Shown here one piece after another: positions 43,901 through 56,580 of a DNA stretch of 64,000 nucleotides (positions are counted from its first letter, which is position 1; each line of letters starts with the position of its first letter). The position numbers and the translations under genes were made by a program. Source of the stretch: Eutreptiella sp. 'Long Island Sound 2002' (Eukaryota; Euglenozoa; Euglenophyceae; Eutreptiales; Eutreptiaceae); assembly GCA_964036045.1 (NCBI GenBank), contig OZ038382.1, positions 141,558,961 to 141,622,960 on the forward strand, given 5' to 3'. A model generated the notes under the pieces. It was not told the DNA's origin, did no database searches, and saw only the letters and a list, made by a program, of their open reading frames with translations.

Positions 43901-46214
43901 TTGTGCGGTGTCCGGGGCCACTTGGCTCCTGTTCACCGGTGTGCTCGTCCGGTGTGTTGCGTTGTGTGTGCGGTGTCCTGGGCCATTTGGGTCCTGTCCA
44001 CCGGTGTGCCCGCCCCGTATGTTGTGTAGCGTGTGCGGTGTCCTGGGCTACTTGGCTCCTGTTGACCGGTATGCCCGCTCAGTGCGCTGCCTTGCGTGTG
44101 CGGTGTCCCGGGCAACTTGGCTCCTGTTCACCGGTGTGCTCGCTCCGTGCGCTGTGTTGTGTGTGCGGTGTCCTGGGCCACTTGGCTCGTGTTCACTTGT
44201 TTGCCCGCTCGGTGTGTCGTGTTGCGTTGCATGTGCGGTTTCCTTGGCCAACGGGCTCCTGTTCACCGGTGTGCTCGCTCTGTGCGTTGTGTTGTGTGTG
44301 CGGTGTCTTGGGCCTCTCGGCTCCTGGTCAACACTGTGCCCGCTCGGTCTGACGTGTTGCGTTGCGTGTGCGGTGTCCTGGGTCACTTGGCTGCTGTTCA
44401 CCTGTGTGCCCGGTCGGTGTGTTGTGTTGCGTTGCGTGTGCGGTGTCCTGGGCCACCTGGCTCCTGTTCACCGGTGTGCCCGCTCGGTGTGTTGCGTCTC
44501 GTGTGCGGTGTCCTGGGCCACTTGGATCCTGTTCACCGGTGTGCTCTCCCGCTGCGTTGTGTTGGGTGTGCGGTGTCCTGGGCCACTTGGCTCCTGTTCA
44601 CCGGGGTGCTCGCTCGGTGCCTTGTGTCCCGTGTGCGGTGTCCTGGGCCTCTTGACTCCCGTTTGCCGATGTGCTCCCTCGATGGGTCGTGTTGCGTGTG
44701 CGGTGTCCTTGGCCACTTGGCTGCTGTTCACCGGTGTGTCCGCTCGGTGTGTTGTGTAACGTGTGCGGTGTCTTGGCCCACGTGGCTCCTGTTCACCGGT
44801 CTGCTCGCCTGGTGCGTTGTTTTGTGTGTGCAGTGAGCTCAGCCACTTGGCTCCTGTTCACCGGTGTTCCCGCTCCGTGTGTTGTGTCGCGTGTGCGGTA
44901 TCCCGACCACTTGGCTCCTCTGCACCCGTGTGCCGGCTCGGTGCGTTGCGTTGCGTGTGCGGTGCCTTGGGCCACTTGGCTCCGGTTCACTGGTGTGCCC
45001 CTGCGGTGCGGTGTGGTGCCTGTGCGGTGTCCCGAGCCACTTGGCTCCTGTTCACCGGTGTGCTCCCTCGGTGCGTTGTGTTGCGTGTGCGGTGTCCTTG
45101 GCCACTTGGCTCTTGTTCGCCCGTGTTCCCGCTCGGTGTGCCGTGTCGCGTGTGCGGTGTCCTGGGCCACTTGTCTCCTGTTCACCAGTGTGCCCGCTTG
45201 GTGCGTTGTGTTGCCCGTGCGGTGTCCCTGGCCACTTGAATCCTGTTCACCGGTGTGCCCGCGCGGTGCGTTGTGGTGCGTGTGCGGTGTCCAGGGACAC
45301 GTGGCTCCTGCTCACCAGTGTGCCCCCTCGGTGCGTTGTGTCGCCAGTGCGGTGTCCTGGGCCACTTGGCTCCTGTTCACCGGTGTGTCCGCTCCGTGTG
45401 TTGTGTTGTGCGTGCAATGTCGTGGGCCACTTGGCTCCTGTTCACCGGTGTGCCGGCTCGAAGCATTGTGTTGCGTACGCGGTGTCCCAGGCCACTTGGC
45501 TCCTGTTCGGCGATGTGCTTGTTCCGTGCGTGGTGTTGTGTGTACGGTGTGCTGGGGCACTTGGCTCCTGTTCACCGGTGTGCTCCCTCGGTGCGTTGCG
45601 TTGTGTGTGCGGTGTCCTGGGGCAATTGGCTCCTGTGCAGCGGTGTGCACGGTCGGCGTGTTACGTTGCGTGTTCGGTGTCCTGGGCCACTTAACTCCTG
45701 TTCACCAGTGTGCCGGATCGGGCGGTCCTTTTGCAAATGCGGTGTCTCGGGCAACTTGGCTGCTGTTCACTGGTTTGCTCTTCCGCTGTTTTGTGTTGCG
45801 TGTGCGGTGTCCTGGACCACTTGGCTCCTGTTCACCGGGTAACTCGCTCGGTGCGTCGTGTCCCGTGTGCGGTGTCCTGGGCCTCTTCACTCCCGTTCGC
45901 CGATGTGCTACCTCCGTGGGTCGTGTTGCGTGTGCGGTGTCCTGGGCAACTTGGCTCGTGTTCAGCGGTGTGTCCGCTCGGTGTGTTGGGTGGCGTCTGC
46001 GGTGTCCTGCGCCACTTGACTCCTGTTCACCGGTCCGCTCGCCTGGTGCGTTGCGTTGTGTGTGCGGTGTCCTGGGCCACTTGGCTCCTGTTCACCGGTG
46101 TGTCCGCTCGGTGTTTTGTGTCGCGTGTGCGGTGTCCTGGGCCACTTAGGTCCTGTTCACCGGTGTGCTCCCTCGCTGCGTTGTGTTGTGTGTGCGGTGT
46201 CCTTGGCCACTTGG
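43900..46214. repeat. 65-bp satellite, block 1 (about 35 copies)
   Basis: The core CTGTTCACCGGTGTG recurs every 64-65 bp (for example 43931, 43995, 44060, 44125). Copies vary by 10-20%. No stop codon occurs in any plus-strand phase of the consensus. Since 65 is not a multiple of three, all three frames stay open and give long Cys-rich pseudo-proteins. Confidence 0.95.
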
Positions 46215-47700
46215 TAACTGCGCACAGAGCGCAACACCACAGGGCGCCAGCAGCACAACGGACAGCAGCAAAAGACAGCACACACCACAACACAACGGCA
46301 AAACACACACAGCACAGCGCACACAGCACGAGGCAACACAGCAAAGCGCAGCACCAAACGGCACAGCACCCCACAGCACGGCACAACACCAGAGGACAGG
46401 GCACAGCACGCAACAGCACCAAAAGGCGCGAGCAAAAACAGCACAGCAGCACGCAAACAGCACAGAGCGCAACAGCACTGCACCGCACGCGACAACACGA
46501 CGCAACGCAGCGCAGCACAGCACCAAGAGACACAGCACAACACACAGGAACACAGACCCCGACCAAACAGCAAGACACAACACGAACAGCACAGCACAGC
46601 ACACCAAGACACCACGCCCCAAGGCACAGCACAAAACACAGCAGCACAGGACAGCACAGGACAGCACGCAGCAAAGCACACAGCAGCCGAGGCACCGCAC
46701 AGCACCCGAGGGCAGGCCACAGCACGAAGCGGCACACGAGACAACGCAGAGCAGCACCAGCCCCACAGCACAGCCCACAGCAGCGCTGCACCACACAGCA
46801 CAACAGAACGCGATACGGCCCAGCACAGCGCCAGGAGGCACAGCACAGCCCACAGCAGCGTGACCAAGATGAAACAGCAAGCCACAACGAGGACAGCACA
46901 GCAGAGCGCTACTAGACACCACGCCCAAAGGCGCAGCACAACACACAGCAGCAAACAACAGTGCAGCCGAGCACACAGCCAACCGCAAAACGGCAACGGA
47001 CACCAGACAGCACAAAGCAACCCACCTCAGCACACAGCAGGACAGCACAGCACGGAAAACCAAGACGCAGGACCCCAGCGAACGGCGCAACGCACGACAA
47101 CACAGCACAGCGCCACGGAGCACGGCAGAGCACGCAGCAAGGCGCAGCAGCACGAGGAAACCCAGCGCAGCACCAGACACCACACAGCACAGGGCAACAG
47201 AACACGGCACGCCACGACACTGCACGCCGCACCCCGAACAACACAACACAGCAAGCAGCAACACAGCACCACACAGCACAGAACAAGCCAGCACAGCATG
47301 GCAACACAAACCAGCAGAAGGCACGACACACAAACCAGGGGGGGGGGGGGCAGCACCAGGCGGCGCAAACCCGCAGGTGCGCAGAACCCAGAAGGCAGAG
47401 AGAGAAGTCGGCCACAACCACGACACCACACAGGTACACAGAAAACACGACAGCACACAACAACGAACGGCGGCACCGCACACGACGAAACACCACACAA
47501 AACAGCAGGGCGCAGCGGCACCAATAGAAACGGCGCGGCAAACGCCAACAGCAGACGACCAGCGACAAAGCCAGCAACACAGCAGAACAGCACACCACAC
47601 AGCAAGGCACCCGCACAACAGCACAGCACGGCGCAGCAAAAAACCGCGCGCCCCACAAAACAGCCGACACCCAACCGCGGCACCGCACAATAAGATGCGG
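46215..47700. repeat. CAGCACAGC-rich low-complexity sequence
   Basis: Degenerate CAGCACA/GCACAGC words dominate. Long minus-strand frames here (Cys/Val/Leu-rich) follow from the composition. Confidence 0.8.
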
Positions 47701-48491
47701 AGCACCGCAGACCACCAGGAGCAACTGCCGAGGGGGGGGGGGGGGACGGCAGCAGCACACAACGCACACAGCGACGAACGGCCGCGAGCCCGAGGGGGAG
47801 AAGAAAACCCAACCAAACAGGTGCCAAGGCCACAGGCACGGGAAAAAACAAGGCAGCAGCAGCAGGACACAGGAAAACGGGCGGCAGGGCGACGACACCG
47901 GCGAAACACAAACCCGGAGAGGGGGGGGCGGGACAACAGGAGGCGCCGACAAACGGCACCGCGGCGCAGAGCAACCACAGGGCACAGAGGAAACAAGGGA
48001 AAAGGCGGCGCAGGACCCCGGCGGCCGCGAAACGCAAACCCCCCGGGGGGGGGGGGGCGGGGCACAACCGCCAGCGGGCACGGGACACCAAGGAGCAAAC
48101 GGAGGGGCCAAAGACAACAAGCGGAGGAGTGGGGTGGGTAAGGGTGGGGTGGGGTGGAGCGGGAGCAGCAGCAGGCGGCAACAAACACCAGCGCACGGCC
48201 GGCAGCCGCGCAGACACGAGCAAGCGACGGGAGAGCAACGGAAAACGAGCGGCAGGGCGACGACAGCCGCGAAACAAAAACACGGGGTGGCGCACCGCAC
48301 GCGCACGGGAGGCCAGCCCGTCCGACCGGGCCAGGACAAAGGGGTGGCACACCACACGCGCTCGGCAGGCCGGCCCGTCCGTCCCGGCCAAGCAAACACC
48401 ACAGACAACCAACACCCGACAACGCCGGCCGTACGGCGGCAGAGACAACAACGAATCAAAAAACAAGCCGAGCATCGAGCCGGCTACAGCA
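47700..48491. repeat. ~512-bp repeat, left portion
   Basis: G-tract-rich units ending in the same block (ACGCCGGCCGTACGGCGG, then GCCGGCTACA) that recurs at 50180 and 50690. It is cut by the hAT element. Confidence 0.65.
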
Positions 48492-49722
48492 TAGGGATGC
48501 AGATTCGCAGCGAATTCAATTTGAATTCGCCGAATTCGCTGCGAATTCGTTCGCAGAGCGAATTCGCTGCGAATTCGGCCTGAAGTTCTTAGTACTGCGA
48601 ATTCGGGGCGAATTCGCGCTGCGAATTCGCAGGCGACGGCAAAATGATCACGCGTGCGCCGTCTTTTCTCCAGATGAAAAACTAACTTTGAACTGTGCAA
48701 TGCAATAATTTTTTTGACTTGACAAAATGAGAACTATGATGATTTCGCTCCGATTGAGCCGTTGATTTTCTTGTCTCGTGCCTGCGCACCCGTTTTCCAA
48801 AACAAAATTTACTTTTGAGTTTTGAACACACCGCTGTGTCCGCCTAGCTCCACCGAACACGGAGGTACCCTCCATTCTCCCCAGAAGTCCACCAGTTTGG
48901 AGAGAGACCCGTCCCGAACTTTTGATTTTCGACTTTTTTTTCTAACTTTTGACAGTCAAAACGTGTTGCCCCTTGGCAACCACGCACTGTCGGGCGTGTG
49001 TGGAAGGAGAAGCAGCCGAGAGCAGCCCGACGCAGCCGCAGTGAGAGCCTGGGCACCCACAACGATGTGCACGGAGCTAATGGCGCGCACGGAGCTGCAC
49101 CCAGCCAGCGCACCTGCTCCAACCTCCCTATAAGATATGTACATAGCCCCTTGTAGCCCTTGCGTATCCTTGACAGCGGTACCCTCCCTACCTTTCCCGG
49201 TGCCGTGTATGCTCTCTCTTAGATTACTTCAAGTCCAACGATTCAATTCAAGAATGCAATGAATGAAGGCCCAATAAGGGCAACAAGTGGTTCACATGTG
49301 ATGGTTTTTGTGTGGACTGGTGATCTTGCATGCTTCGTTGCTGCTTCTTTTCCAAAAGGCATTTGAAAGAAGCAAGGAACTTTGGAATTCTTGGTTTTGA
49401 TTTGCTTTATTTTTGTCAAATCATCAAATCGTTTCAGCATGGTAAATGCAAGCAACAACAAACAACAAAAATTGCAAGGTTACGGAAGCTTTTGGGAAAT
49501 CTTTTATGCGATATGGTACTGGGTAGTGGCATACCCATATGTAAGCAGGTGAATTGCAACCTAGAAGGTAAATTGTAGTTGCCTATGGATTCAATCAAGC
49601 GAATCACGGAGGATTCGAATTTGAAATTGCGAATTCGAGTTCACAGTGGTCCACGAATTCGTGCGAATTCGGTGCGAATTCGAATTCGAGCGAATTCGTG
49701 CGAATTCGAACCTGCATCCCTA
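48492..49722. mobile_element. non-autonomous hAT-type transposon, 1231 bp
   Basis: Perfect 8-bp target duplications CTACAGCA (48484-48491 and 49723-49730). Terminal inverted repeats TAGGGATGCAGATTCG / CGAACCTGCATCCCTA differ at one position over 16 bp. Dense GCGAATTCG words lie beneath both ends (about 48508-48630 and 49616-49710), like hAT subterminal transposase-binding repeats. No transposase is encoded. It interrupts a ~512-bp repeat unit. Confidence 0.9.
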
Positions 49723-51300
49723 CTACAGCACCACGAACCGAGACCCAAACACGCCAACACAACACGCCTCACCAAGGGGGTGGCCACGCACAATCACGGC
49801 ACGCCCCAACAGGGGGGGGCCACGCACCAGCACAGCACCAACCCCGGCCAAGCAAACAACAAAACCGCAACCGCAACCCACCCAGCAGACGACGACGACC
49901 CGAGCCAACCACCAGCAGCGCGGCAGGCAGGCACCAACACTGCACGCCCCACCAAGAGGGGGGCCACGCACCAACACAGCACGCCACACCATGAGGGGGG
50001 CCACAAACCAACACCGCACGCCCCACCATGGGGGGTGCACACACCAACACAGCACGCCCCACCTTAGGGGGGGACACGCACAAACACAGCATGCCCCAAC
50101 AGGGGGGGGGGCGGGCACCAGCACAGCACCAACCCCGGCCAGGCAAACACCACAGACAACCAACACTGGACAGCGCCGGCCATACGGCGGCGGAGACAAC
50201 AGCGAACCAGCAAAACAGGCCGAGCATTGAGCCGGCTACAACGCCACGAACCGAAACCCAAACACGCCAACACAACACGCCCCACCAAGGGGGGGGTAAC
50301 GCACAAACACGGCAGGCCCCAACAGGGGGGGGCCACGCACCAGCACAGCACCGACCCCGGCCAAGCAAACAACACAACCGCAACTGCAACCCACCCAACA
50401 GACAACGACAACCCAACCAAACCATTACCACCGCGGCGGGCAGGCACCAACACAGCACGCCCCACCAAGAGGGGGGCCACGCACTAACACAGCACGCCAC
50501 ACCATGAGGGGGGCCACAAGCCAACGCAGCACGCCCCACCATGGGGGGGGCAGAAACCAACACAGCGTGCCCCACCATTGGGGGGGCCACGCACAAACAC
50601 AACACGCCCCAACAGGGGGTTGGTAAGCACCAGCACAGCACCAACCACGGCCAGGCAAACACCACAGACAACCAACACCCTACAACGCCGGCCGTACGGC
50701 GGCAGACACAACAGCGAACCAACAAAACAAGCCAAGCATCGAATTGGCTACAACACCACGAACCGAAACCCGAACACACCAACACAGCACGCGCCACCAA
50801 TGGGGGGGCCATCCACAAACACGGTACGCCCCAACAGGGGGGGTTGGGCACGCACCAGCACAGCACCAACCCCAGCGAGGCAAACAACACAACCGCAACC
50901 GCAACCCAACAGACGACGACCACCCAAGCCAAACACCACCACACCACGCACCACCACCGCTGCCGACGGGCACCAACACAGCACGCCCCACCATGAGGGG
51001 CGCCACGCACCAACACAGCACGCCCCACCATGAGGGGGGCCAGAAAATCAACGCAGCACACCCCACAATGGGGGGGCCACACACCAACACAGCACACCCC
51101 AGCATGGGGGCGGGCACGCACCAATACAGCACGCCCCACCAAGAGGGGGGCCGCGCACCAGCGAAGAACCAAACTCGGCCAGGCGATCAACACAGCCACA
51201 ACCGCAACCCAGCCGCCGACCACAGCCACCCAAACATACAGACCATAAGGCGGCAAAGACAACACCGAACAAACAAAACAAGCCCCGCATGGCTCCGGCT
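49723..51300. repeat. ~512-bp tandem repeat, right portion (about three copies)
   Basis: The anchor CCACGAACCGA recurs at 49731, 50244 and 50756 (513 and 512 bp apart), with more diverged copies near 51310 and 51560. Each unit holds several CACACCATGAGGGGGG-type sub-repeats. Confidence 0.85.
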
Positions 51301-51890
51301 GAAACACCACCACGAGCACCACCAAACCGAACCAAACATCGCCGGCCGTCAGGTAGCACACACGACGACAACCCAAGCCAAGCACCACCACACCACGCAC
51401 AACCACCCCGGCGGACAGGCAGCAACAAAGTACGCGCAAACAACACAAACGCGGCCGCAACCCAACCGCCGACCAAAGCCACCCTAACACGCCGACCAAA
51501 AGGAGGCAAAGACGACGCCGAACCAACAAAACAAGCCGTGCATGGCGCTGGCCAAAACACCACGAGCCCGAATCCAACCGTGCCCGCTGGCAGGCGGGCC
51601 AGACGAGGACAGCCCAAGCCAAGCACCACCCGGCTGAGGCGAAGGCACAGCAACACAATGCGCCGGGCACACGCCGATCACAGCACAACGCAACACACGC
51701 CCGACAGGCCGCCCTCAACGAGACCCAAACAACAGCGACTCAACGCAACCAGCTGCGCACGTGCGGGCCTTCCCACGGTGCAGCTAACTCAGCACACGGC
51801 CTCTACACGGCGCCAGACAACAACGGGCAACATAACACGACGTGTCGTACAAAGGCAGACCCAGGGACAACCAACCAACACCGAAACAGG
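51301..51890. repeat. diverged AC-rich repeat
   Basis: Degenerate continuation of the preceding repeat with AAACACCACGAGC anchors. No gene seen. Confidence 0.5.
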
Positions 51891-52985
51891 CATGACAACT
51901 ACACGAACAACTTCCGACTGCGCAAGCGACCGCTGCAGCGCCAACGAACCAACGCCGAACAAGCCAACTATGAGGTGGCTAAGACAACGGTGCAACAACA
52001 AAACCGCTGCAGCAGCCACGACATGACCATAAACAGACCACACGCAAGCCGGCCAACACCAAACTAGCCAGGCATGCATAGGTCGAAACGGAAACGGCGT
52101 CCAACAGGTTGGCGACACCGTGGTGCGCCACGCCCGCCGACCACCATATCCACGAACACAACAGAACATCGGAACTCTACCATTACGAACCCGACCAACC
52201 AACATTGACCAACTACACTACACTAAGCTTGGACATACCAGGACGCAACTAACTAGCAACGAAACGGACGTGCTGGCTACACAAACAACATTCGGCTATA
52301 TGACCACCGGCAGCAGCGCGACGGAACCCACGCAAACCAAGCCGACCATGGGGTGGCCAAGACAACCGCGCAAAAACCACACCGGGGCTGCAGCCGCGAC
52401 CTGACCGTAAACAGACCACACACAAGCCGGCCAACATCAAAACAGCCAGGCGTACACGGGTCGAAACGAGAACGGCGTCCAATGGGTTGGCCACACCATG
52501 GTGCGCCACGCTCGGGGACGACCAACCCACGAACAAAACAGAAAATCGCAACTCTACCATTACGAACCCGACCAACCAACATTGACCAACTACACTACAC
52601 TACACTCGGACATACCAAGACTCAACTAACCAGCAACGAAACGGGCATGCCGGCTACACAACCAACATTCGGCTATATGACCACCGGCAGCAGCGCAACG
52701 AAACCCAAGCAAACCAAGCCGACCATGAGGCGGCCAAGACAATCGCGCACCAACCACACCGCAGCTGCAGCCGCGACCTGACCGTAAACAGACCACACGC
52801 AAGCCAACCAACATCAAACTAGCCACGCGTGCACGGGTTGAATCAGGAGCGGCGTCAAACGGGTTGGCCACACCATGGTGCGCCATGCCCGCCGACGACC
52901 AACCCACGAACAAAACAGAACATCGTGACCCTACCATCACGCAGCCGACCAACCAACATTAATAAACTACACCGAACCATTAACC
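51890..52985. repeat. ~378-bp tandem repeat, about three copies
   Basis: ATGACCATAAACAGACCACA / CTGACCGTAAACAGACCACA recurs at about 52023, 52400 and 52778. The blocks CCATTACGAACCCGACC and TTCGGCTATATGACCACC recur at the same spacing. Confidence 0.85.
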
Positions 52986-53470
52986 GACCGACCAACCAAC
53001 CACAACCACCTACTTCGAGCCCCCGGCCCCTCGGGAAAGCGCAAGCAGGACCGAGTCAGGAGGCGTGAGTTTGCGCCATGGCATGCGAGTCCCGTAGCGC
53101 GTGCTTCTTCAAGTCGCCTCACGCCTAATGAAAACCAACTCAGGTGGGTCTGCCTGCAGGACAGTGCCTTTGGCATGGCTCCCGGCCCCTGGGCCGCAGA
53201 ATCTGGAGGTTGATGGGGATGTGCGATGGGACCCTCCCCCACGTATCATCCGCCCGAAGGAGGGGAATGTGAGACTTCGGTCGAACATCGGTTACCTCTC
53301 TGGGCAGAACCCGCTGTAGGGTACTGCTCGCGGCGACCGCGCCCTTCCCCCATGTCGGGGAGCCGCTTTGTGGGGGCACGTGCAGTATGGCCATGGCTGG
53401 GTGAGCAAAAGCCCCTTGGTAAGACCCCCCTCAGGGGCAACCCCAGTGCCGAGATGACCTACCTACCTAC
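52985..53470 (+). mobile_element. LINE-like 3' end, copy D, with (CTAC)n tail
   Basis: Single-copy-looking sequence between the 378-bp repeat and the tail. The pre-tail block CTTGGTAAGACCCCCCTCAGG...GATGACCTACCTAC resembles copy C in inverse orientation. No RT is present. Confidence 0.5.
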
Positions 53471-55620
53471 CTCCTGTTCACCCGTGTTCCCGCTCGGTGT
53501 GTTGTGTCGCATGTGCGGTCTCCTGGGCCACTTGGCTCCTGTTCACTGGTGTGCCCGCTCGGTGCGATATGTTGCGTGTGCAGTGTCCTGGGCCACTTGG
53601 CTCCTGTTCACCGGTGTGCCCGCGCAGTGCGTTGTGGTGCGTGTGCGGTGTCCTGGGGCACTCGGCCCCTGTTCACCAGTGTGCCCGCTCGGTGCGTTTT
53701 GTCGCGTGTGCGGTGTCCTGGGCCACTTGGCTCCTGTTCAACGGTGTGTCCCCTCTATGTGTTGTGTTGTGCCTGCAGTGTCCTGGGCCACTTCGCTCGT
53801 GTTCACCGGTGTGCTCGCTCGGCGCGTTGTGTTGCGTACGCGGTGTCCTAGGCCACTTGGCTCCTGTTCGGCGGTGTGCTCGTTCGGTGCGTGGTGTTGT
53901 GTGTACGGCGTCCTAGGCCACTTGGCTCCTGCTCACCGGTGTGCTTCTCGGTGCCTTGCGTTGTGTGTGCGGTGTCCTGGGCCACTTGGCCCCTGTGCAG
54001 CGGTGTGCACGGTCGGCGTGTTGTGTTGCGTGTTCGGTGTCCTGGGCCACTTAACTCCTGTTCACCAGTGTGCCCGATCGGTGGGTCGTGTTGCGTATGC
54101 GCTGTCCTGGGCCACTTGCCTCCTGTTCAGTGGTGGGCTCTCCCGCTGTGTTGTGTTGCCTGTTCGGTGTCCTGGGCCACTTGGCTCCTGTTCACCGGGG
54201 AACTCGCTGGGTGCGTCGTGTCCCGTGTGCGGTGTCCTGGGCCTCTTGCCTCCCGTTCGCCGATCTGCTCCGTCAGTGGGTCGTGTTGCGTGTGCGGTGT
54301 CCTGGGCCACTTTGCTCCTGTTCACCGGTGTGTCCGCTCGGTGTGTTGTGTCGCGTGTGCGGTGTCTTGGGCCACTTGGCTCGTGTTCACCGGTCTGCTC
54401 GCCTGGTGCATTGTGTTGTGCGTGCGGTGTCCTTGGCCACTTGGCTAGTGTTCACCGTTGTGCCCGCGCAGTGCGTTGTGGTGCGTGTGCGGTGTTCTGG
54501 GCAAATTGGCTCCTGTTCACCTGTGTGTCCGTTCGCTGTGTTGTGTCGCGTGTGCCGTGTCCTGGGCCACTTGGCTCTTGGGCACCGGTGTGCCAGCTTG
54601 GTGCGTTGTGTTGCGTGCGCGCTGACCTGGGCCACTTAGCTCCTGTTCACCGGTGTGCCCGCGCGGTGCGTTGTGGTGCGTGTGCGGTGTCCTGGGCCAC
54701 TTGGCTCCTGTTCACTGGTGTGCTCCCTCGGTGCGTTGTGTTGCGTGTGCGGTGTTCTTGGCCTCTTGGCTCCTGTTCACCGGTGTTCCCGCTCGGTGTG
54801 TTGTGTCGCGTGTGCGGCGTCCTGGGCCACTTGGCTCCTGTTTACCGCTGTGCCCGCTCGGTGCGTTGTGTTGCGTGTGCAGTGTCCTGGGCCAAATGGC
54901 TCCTGTTCAGCGCTGTGTCTGCGCAGTGCGTTGTGGTGCCTGTGCGGTGTCCTGGGCCACTTGGCATCTGTTCACCGGTGTGCCTGCTCAGTGCGTTGTG
55001 TCGCGTGTGCGGTGTCCTGGGCCACTTGGCTCCTGTTCACCGGTGTGTCCGCTCCGTGTGTTGCGTTGCGCGTGCGGTGTCCTGGGTCACTTGGCTCCTG
55101 TTCACCGGTGTGCTTGCTCGGCGCGTTGTGTTGCGTACGCGGTATCCTGGGCCACTTGGCTCCTGTTCAGCGGTTTCCTCGTTCGGTGCGTGGTGTTGTG
55201 TGTACGGCGTCCTTGGCCACTTGGCTCCTGTTCACCGGTGTGCTCCCCCGGTGCGTTGCGTTGTGTGTGCGGTGTCCTGGGCCACTTGGCTCCTGTTCAC
55301 TGGTCTGCAGGCTCGGCGTGTTGTGTTGCGTGTTCGGTGTCCTGGGCCACTTTGCTCCTGTTCACTGCTATGCACGCTTGGCGCATTGTGTTTTGTGTGC
55401 GGTGTCCTGGACCAGTTGGCTCCTGTTTACCGGTGTGGCCGCTGGGTGTGTTGTGTTGCGTGTGCGCCGTCCTGCGCCACTTGACTCCTGTTCGCCGTTG
55501 TGCTCGCTTGGCGCGTTGCGTTGCGTGCGTGACTTCCTTGGCTTCTTGGCTCGTGTTCCGCGGTGTGCTTGCCCGGTGTGTTGCGCTGTGTGTTGCGTGT
55601 GCGGTGTCCGGTGTCCAGTG
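53471..55620. repeat. 65-bp satellite, block 2 (about 33 copies)
   Basis: Same unit and orientation as 43900-46214, resuming exactly at the unit position where block 1 stopped. It decays near 55560-55620. Confidence 0.95.
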
Positions 55621-56580
55621 TGCGCGCTGGGTATGCTGTGTTGTGTGTGCTGGGCGTCGCTGCGGGGCGCGCACACAGCCATCCGGACGGCGGCTTTTCG
55701 TAGCCGGCAGGGGCTGTGTACCCTCCGGAAGCGCCAAAGCGGAAGCGCTAGGAGACAGGTTGTAAAACAAGGAACAGCAACATACAACGTAACAAAAAGG
55801 TTTGATGTTTGAGGTTTCGCTTTCCGGGTACTAGCCGTTTTCAGCCCCGAGGCGCCACCTGGTCGGGCCAGTGATATCCTCCCCACCGGGACCTAGTGGG
55901 GGCCCTTCATGACACGACTCCTGCCTGGTGGCGGAGTCCCCCGGGTTCACGGGGCTCGGAGCCCTGTCCCTCCCTGGCTTCCCCATTTCGCCACTCCCCG
56001 GTCAGTGCGTCACTTGGCAACCGTGGTTGCAGGCGCTTCCCCACGACGCCGCCCCCCTGATGCCTGGGCCCGTGCCACTGGCTTGTGGCCAGGGGGACCC
56101 CCACGGGCTGGTGCGGAGGCTGCCTAGCCGCGGGGCTGGTGCGTAGCACTGTCTGCTGCTACTGCTTTGGCGCGTGCAGTGCCTTGGTCGTGTGTGCGCG
56201 GCGATCGCGGCAGGTCTGAGGGGTCGGGGCCGGTGCCGGTTCTCGCTTCTCCCCTTGGGCTCCTCCCTGCCCTCGGATCCCTTCCCTTCGCCTGCTGGTT
56301 GCCATTCCATGCGGTTGGTGCGTTCCACGGGCTCGGTCCGGTTGCCCTTCAGGTCTGCGTCGCGTGTGTGTGCGCTCGTGCTCCCGCGGCGTACGCTTCT
56401 CCCCCCGCCCCCCGGGTCGGTGTGGCGCGCGCCCTACGCGCGGTTCTGGTGCACGGCGCCGGTAGGGCTGTTCCAGGCGTTCTGTGCCTCTCCGCAGTTC
56501 CTGCCCCGGTTGCCTGCTCCGCCTATTTAGCTCTTGGGGAGGTGGCCCGGTCCCTTCGTCCCCTTGCCTGGCTCGGGGTC
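55621..56580. other. unassigned GC-rich sequence between satellites
   Basis: No gene recognised. A 13-bp word GGAAGCGCCAAAG at about 55728 also occurs next to the LINE-like tail at 37366; this may be chance. Confidence 0.4.

Larger units (their letters stand above)
46215..53470 (+). mobile_element. 7.26-kb insert in the 65-bp satellite, ending in (CTAC)n
   Basis: Block 1 stops after ...GGCCACTTGG at 46214 and block 2 starts with CTCCTGTTCACC at 53471. These are adjacent in the satellite unit, so the insert is in register with no visible duplication or loss. The right end is an (ACCT)n tail at 53457-53470, marking a LINE-like 3' end. The interior is AC-rich repeats and a hAT element; no intact LINE protein is present. 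Confidence 0.55.

Noticed and set aside
44671-46149. 492-codon open frame
   Set aside because: Same 65-bp satellite effect.
46146-48700. Minus-strand frames of 500-758 codons resembling Cys-rich membrane proteins
   Set aside because: They are translations of CAGCACA-type low-complexity DNA. Hydrophobicity follows from the GTG/TGC/TGT codons.
49769-51718. 649-codon minus-strand frame
   Set aside because: It translates the 512-bp repeat; the repeated peptide follows the repeat unit, with no folded domain.
53226-55484. 752-codon plus-strand open frame rich in Cys/Val/Leu
   Set aside because: It lies in the 65-bp satellite; similar peptides appear in all three frames because the unit is not a multiple of three.
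55727-55740. Shared 13-mer GGAAGCGCCAAAG with 37366 as a possible LINE target site
   Set aside because: One short match in 64 kb of GC-rich DNA is not enough; no tail adjoins it at 55.7 kb.
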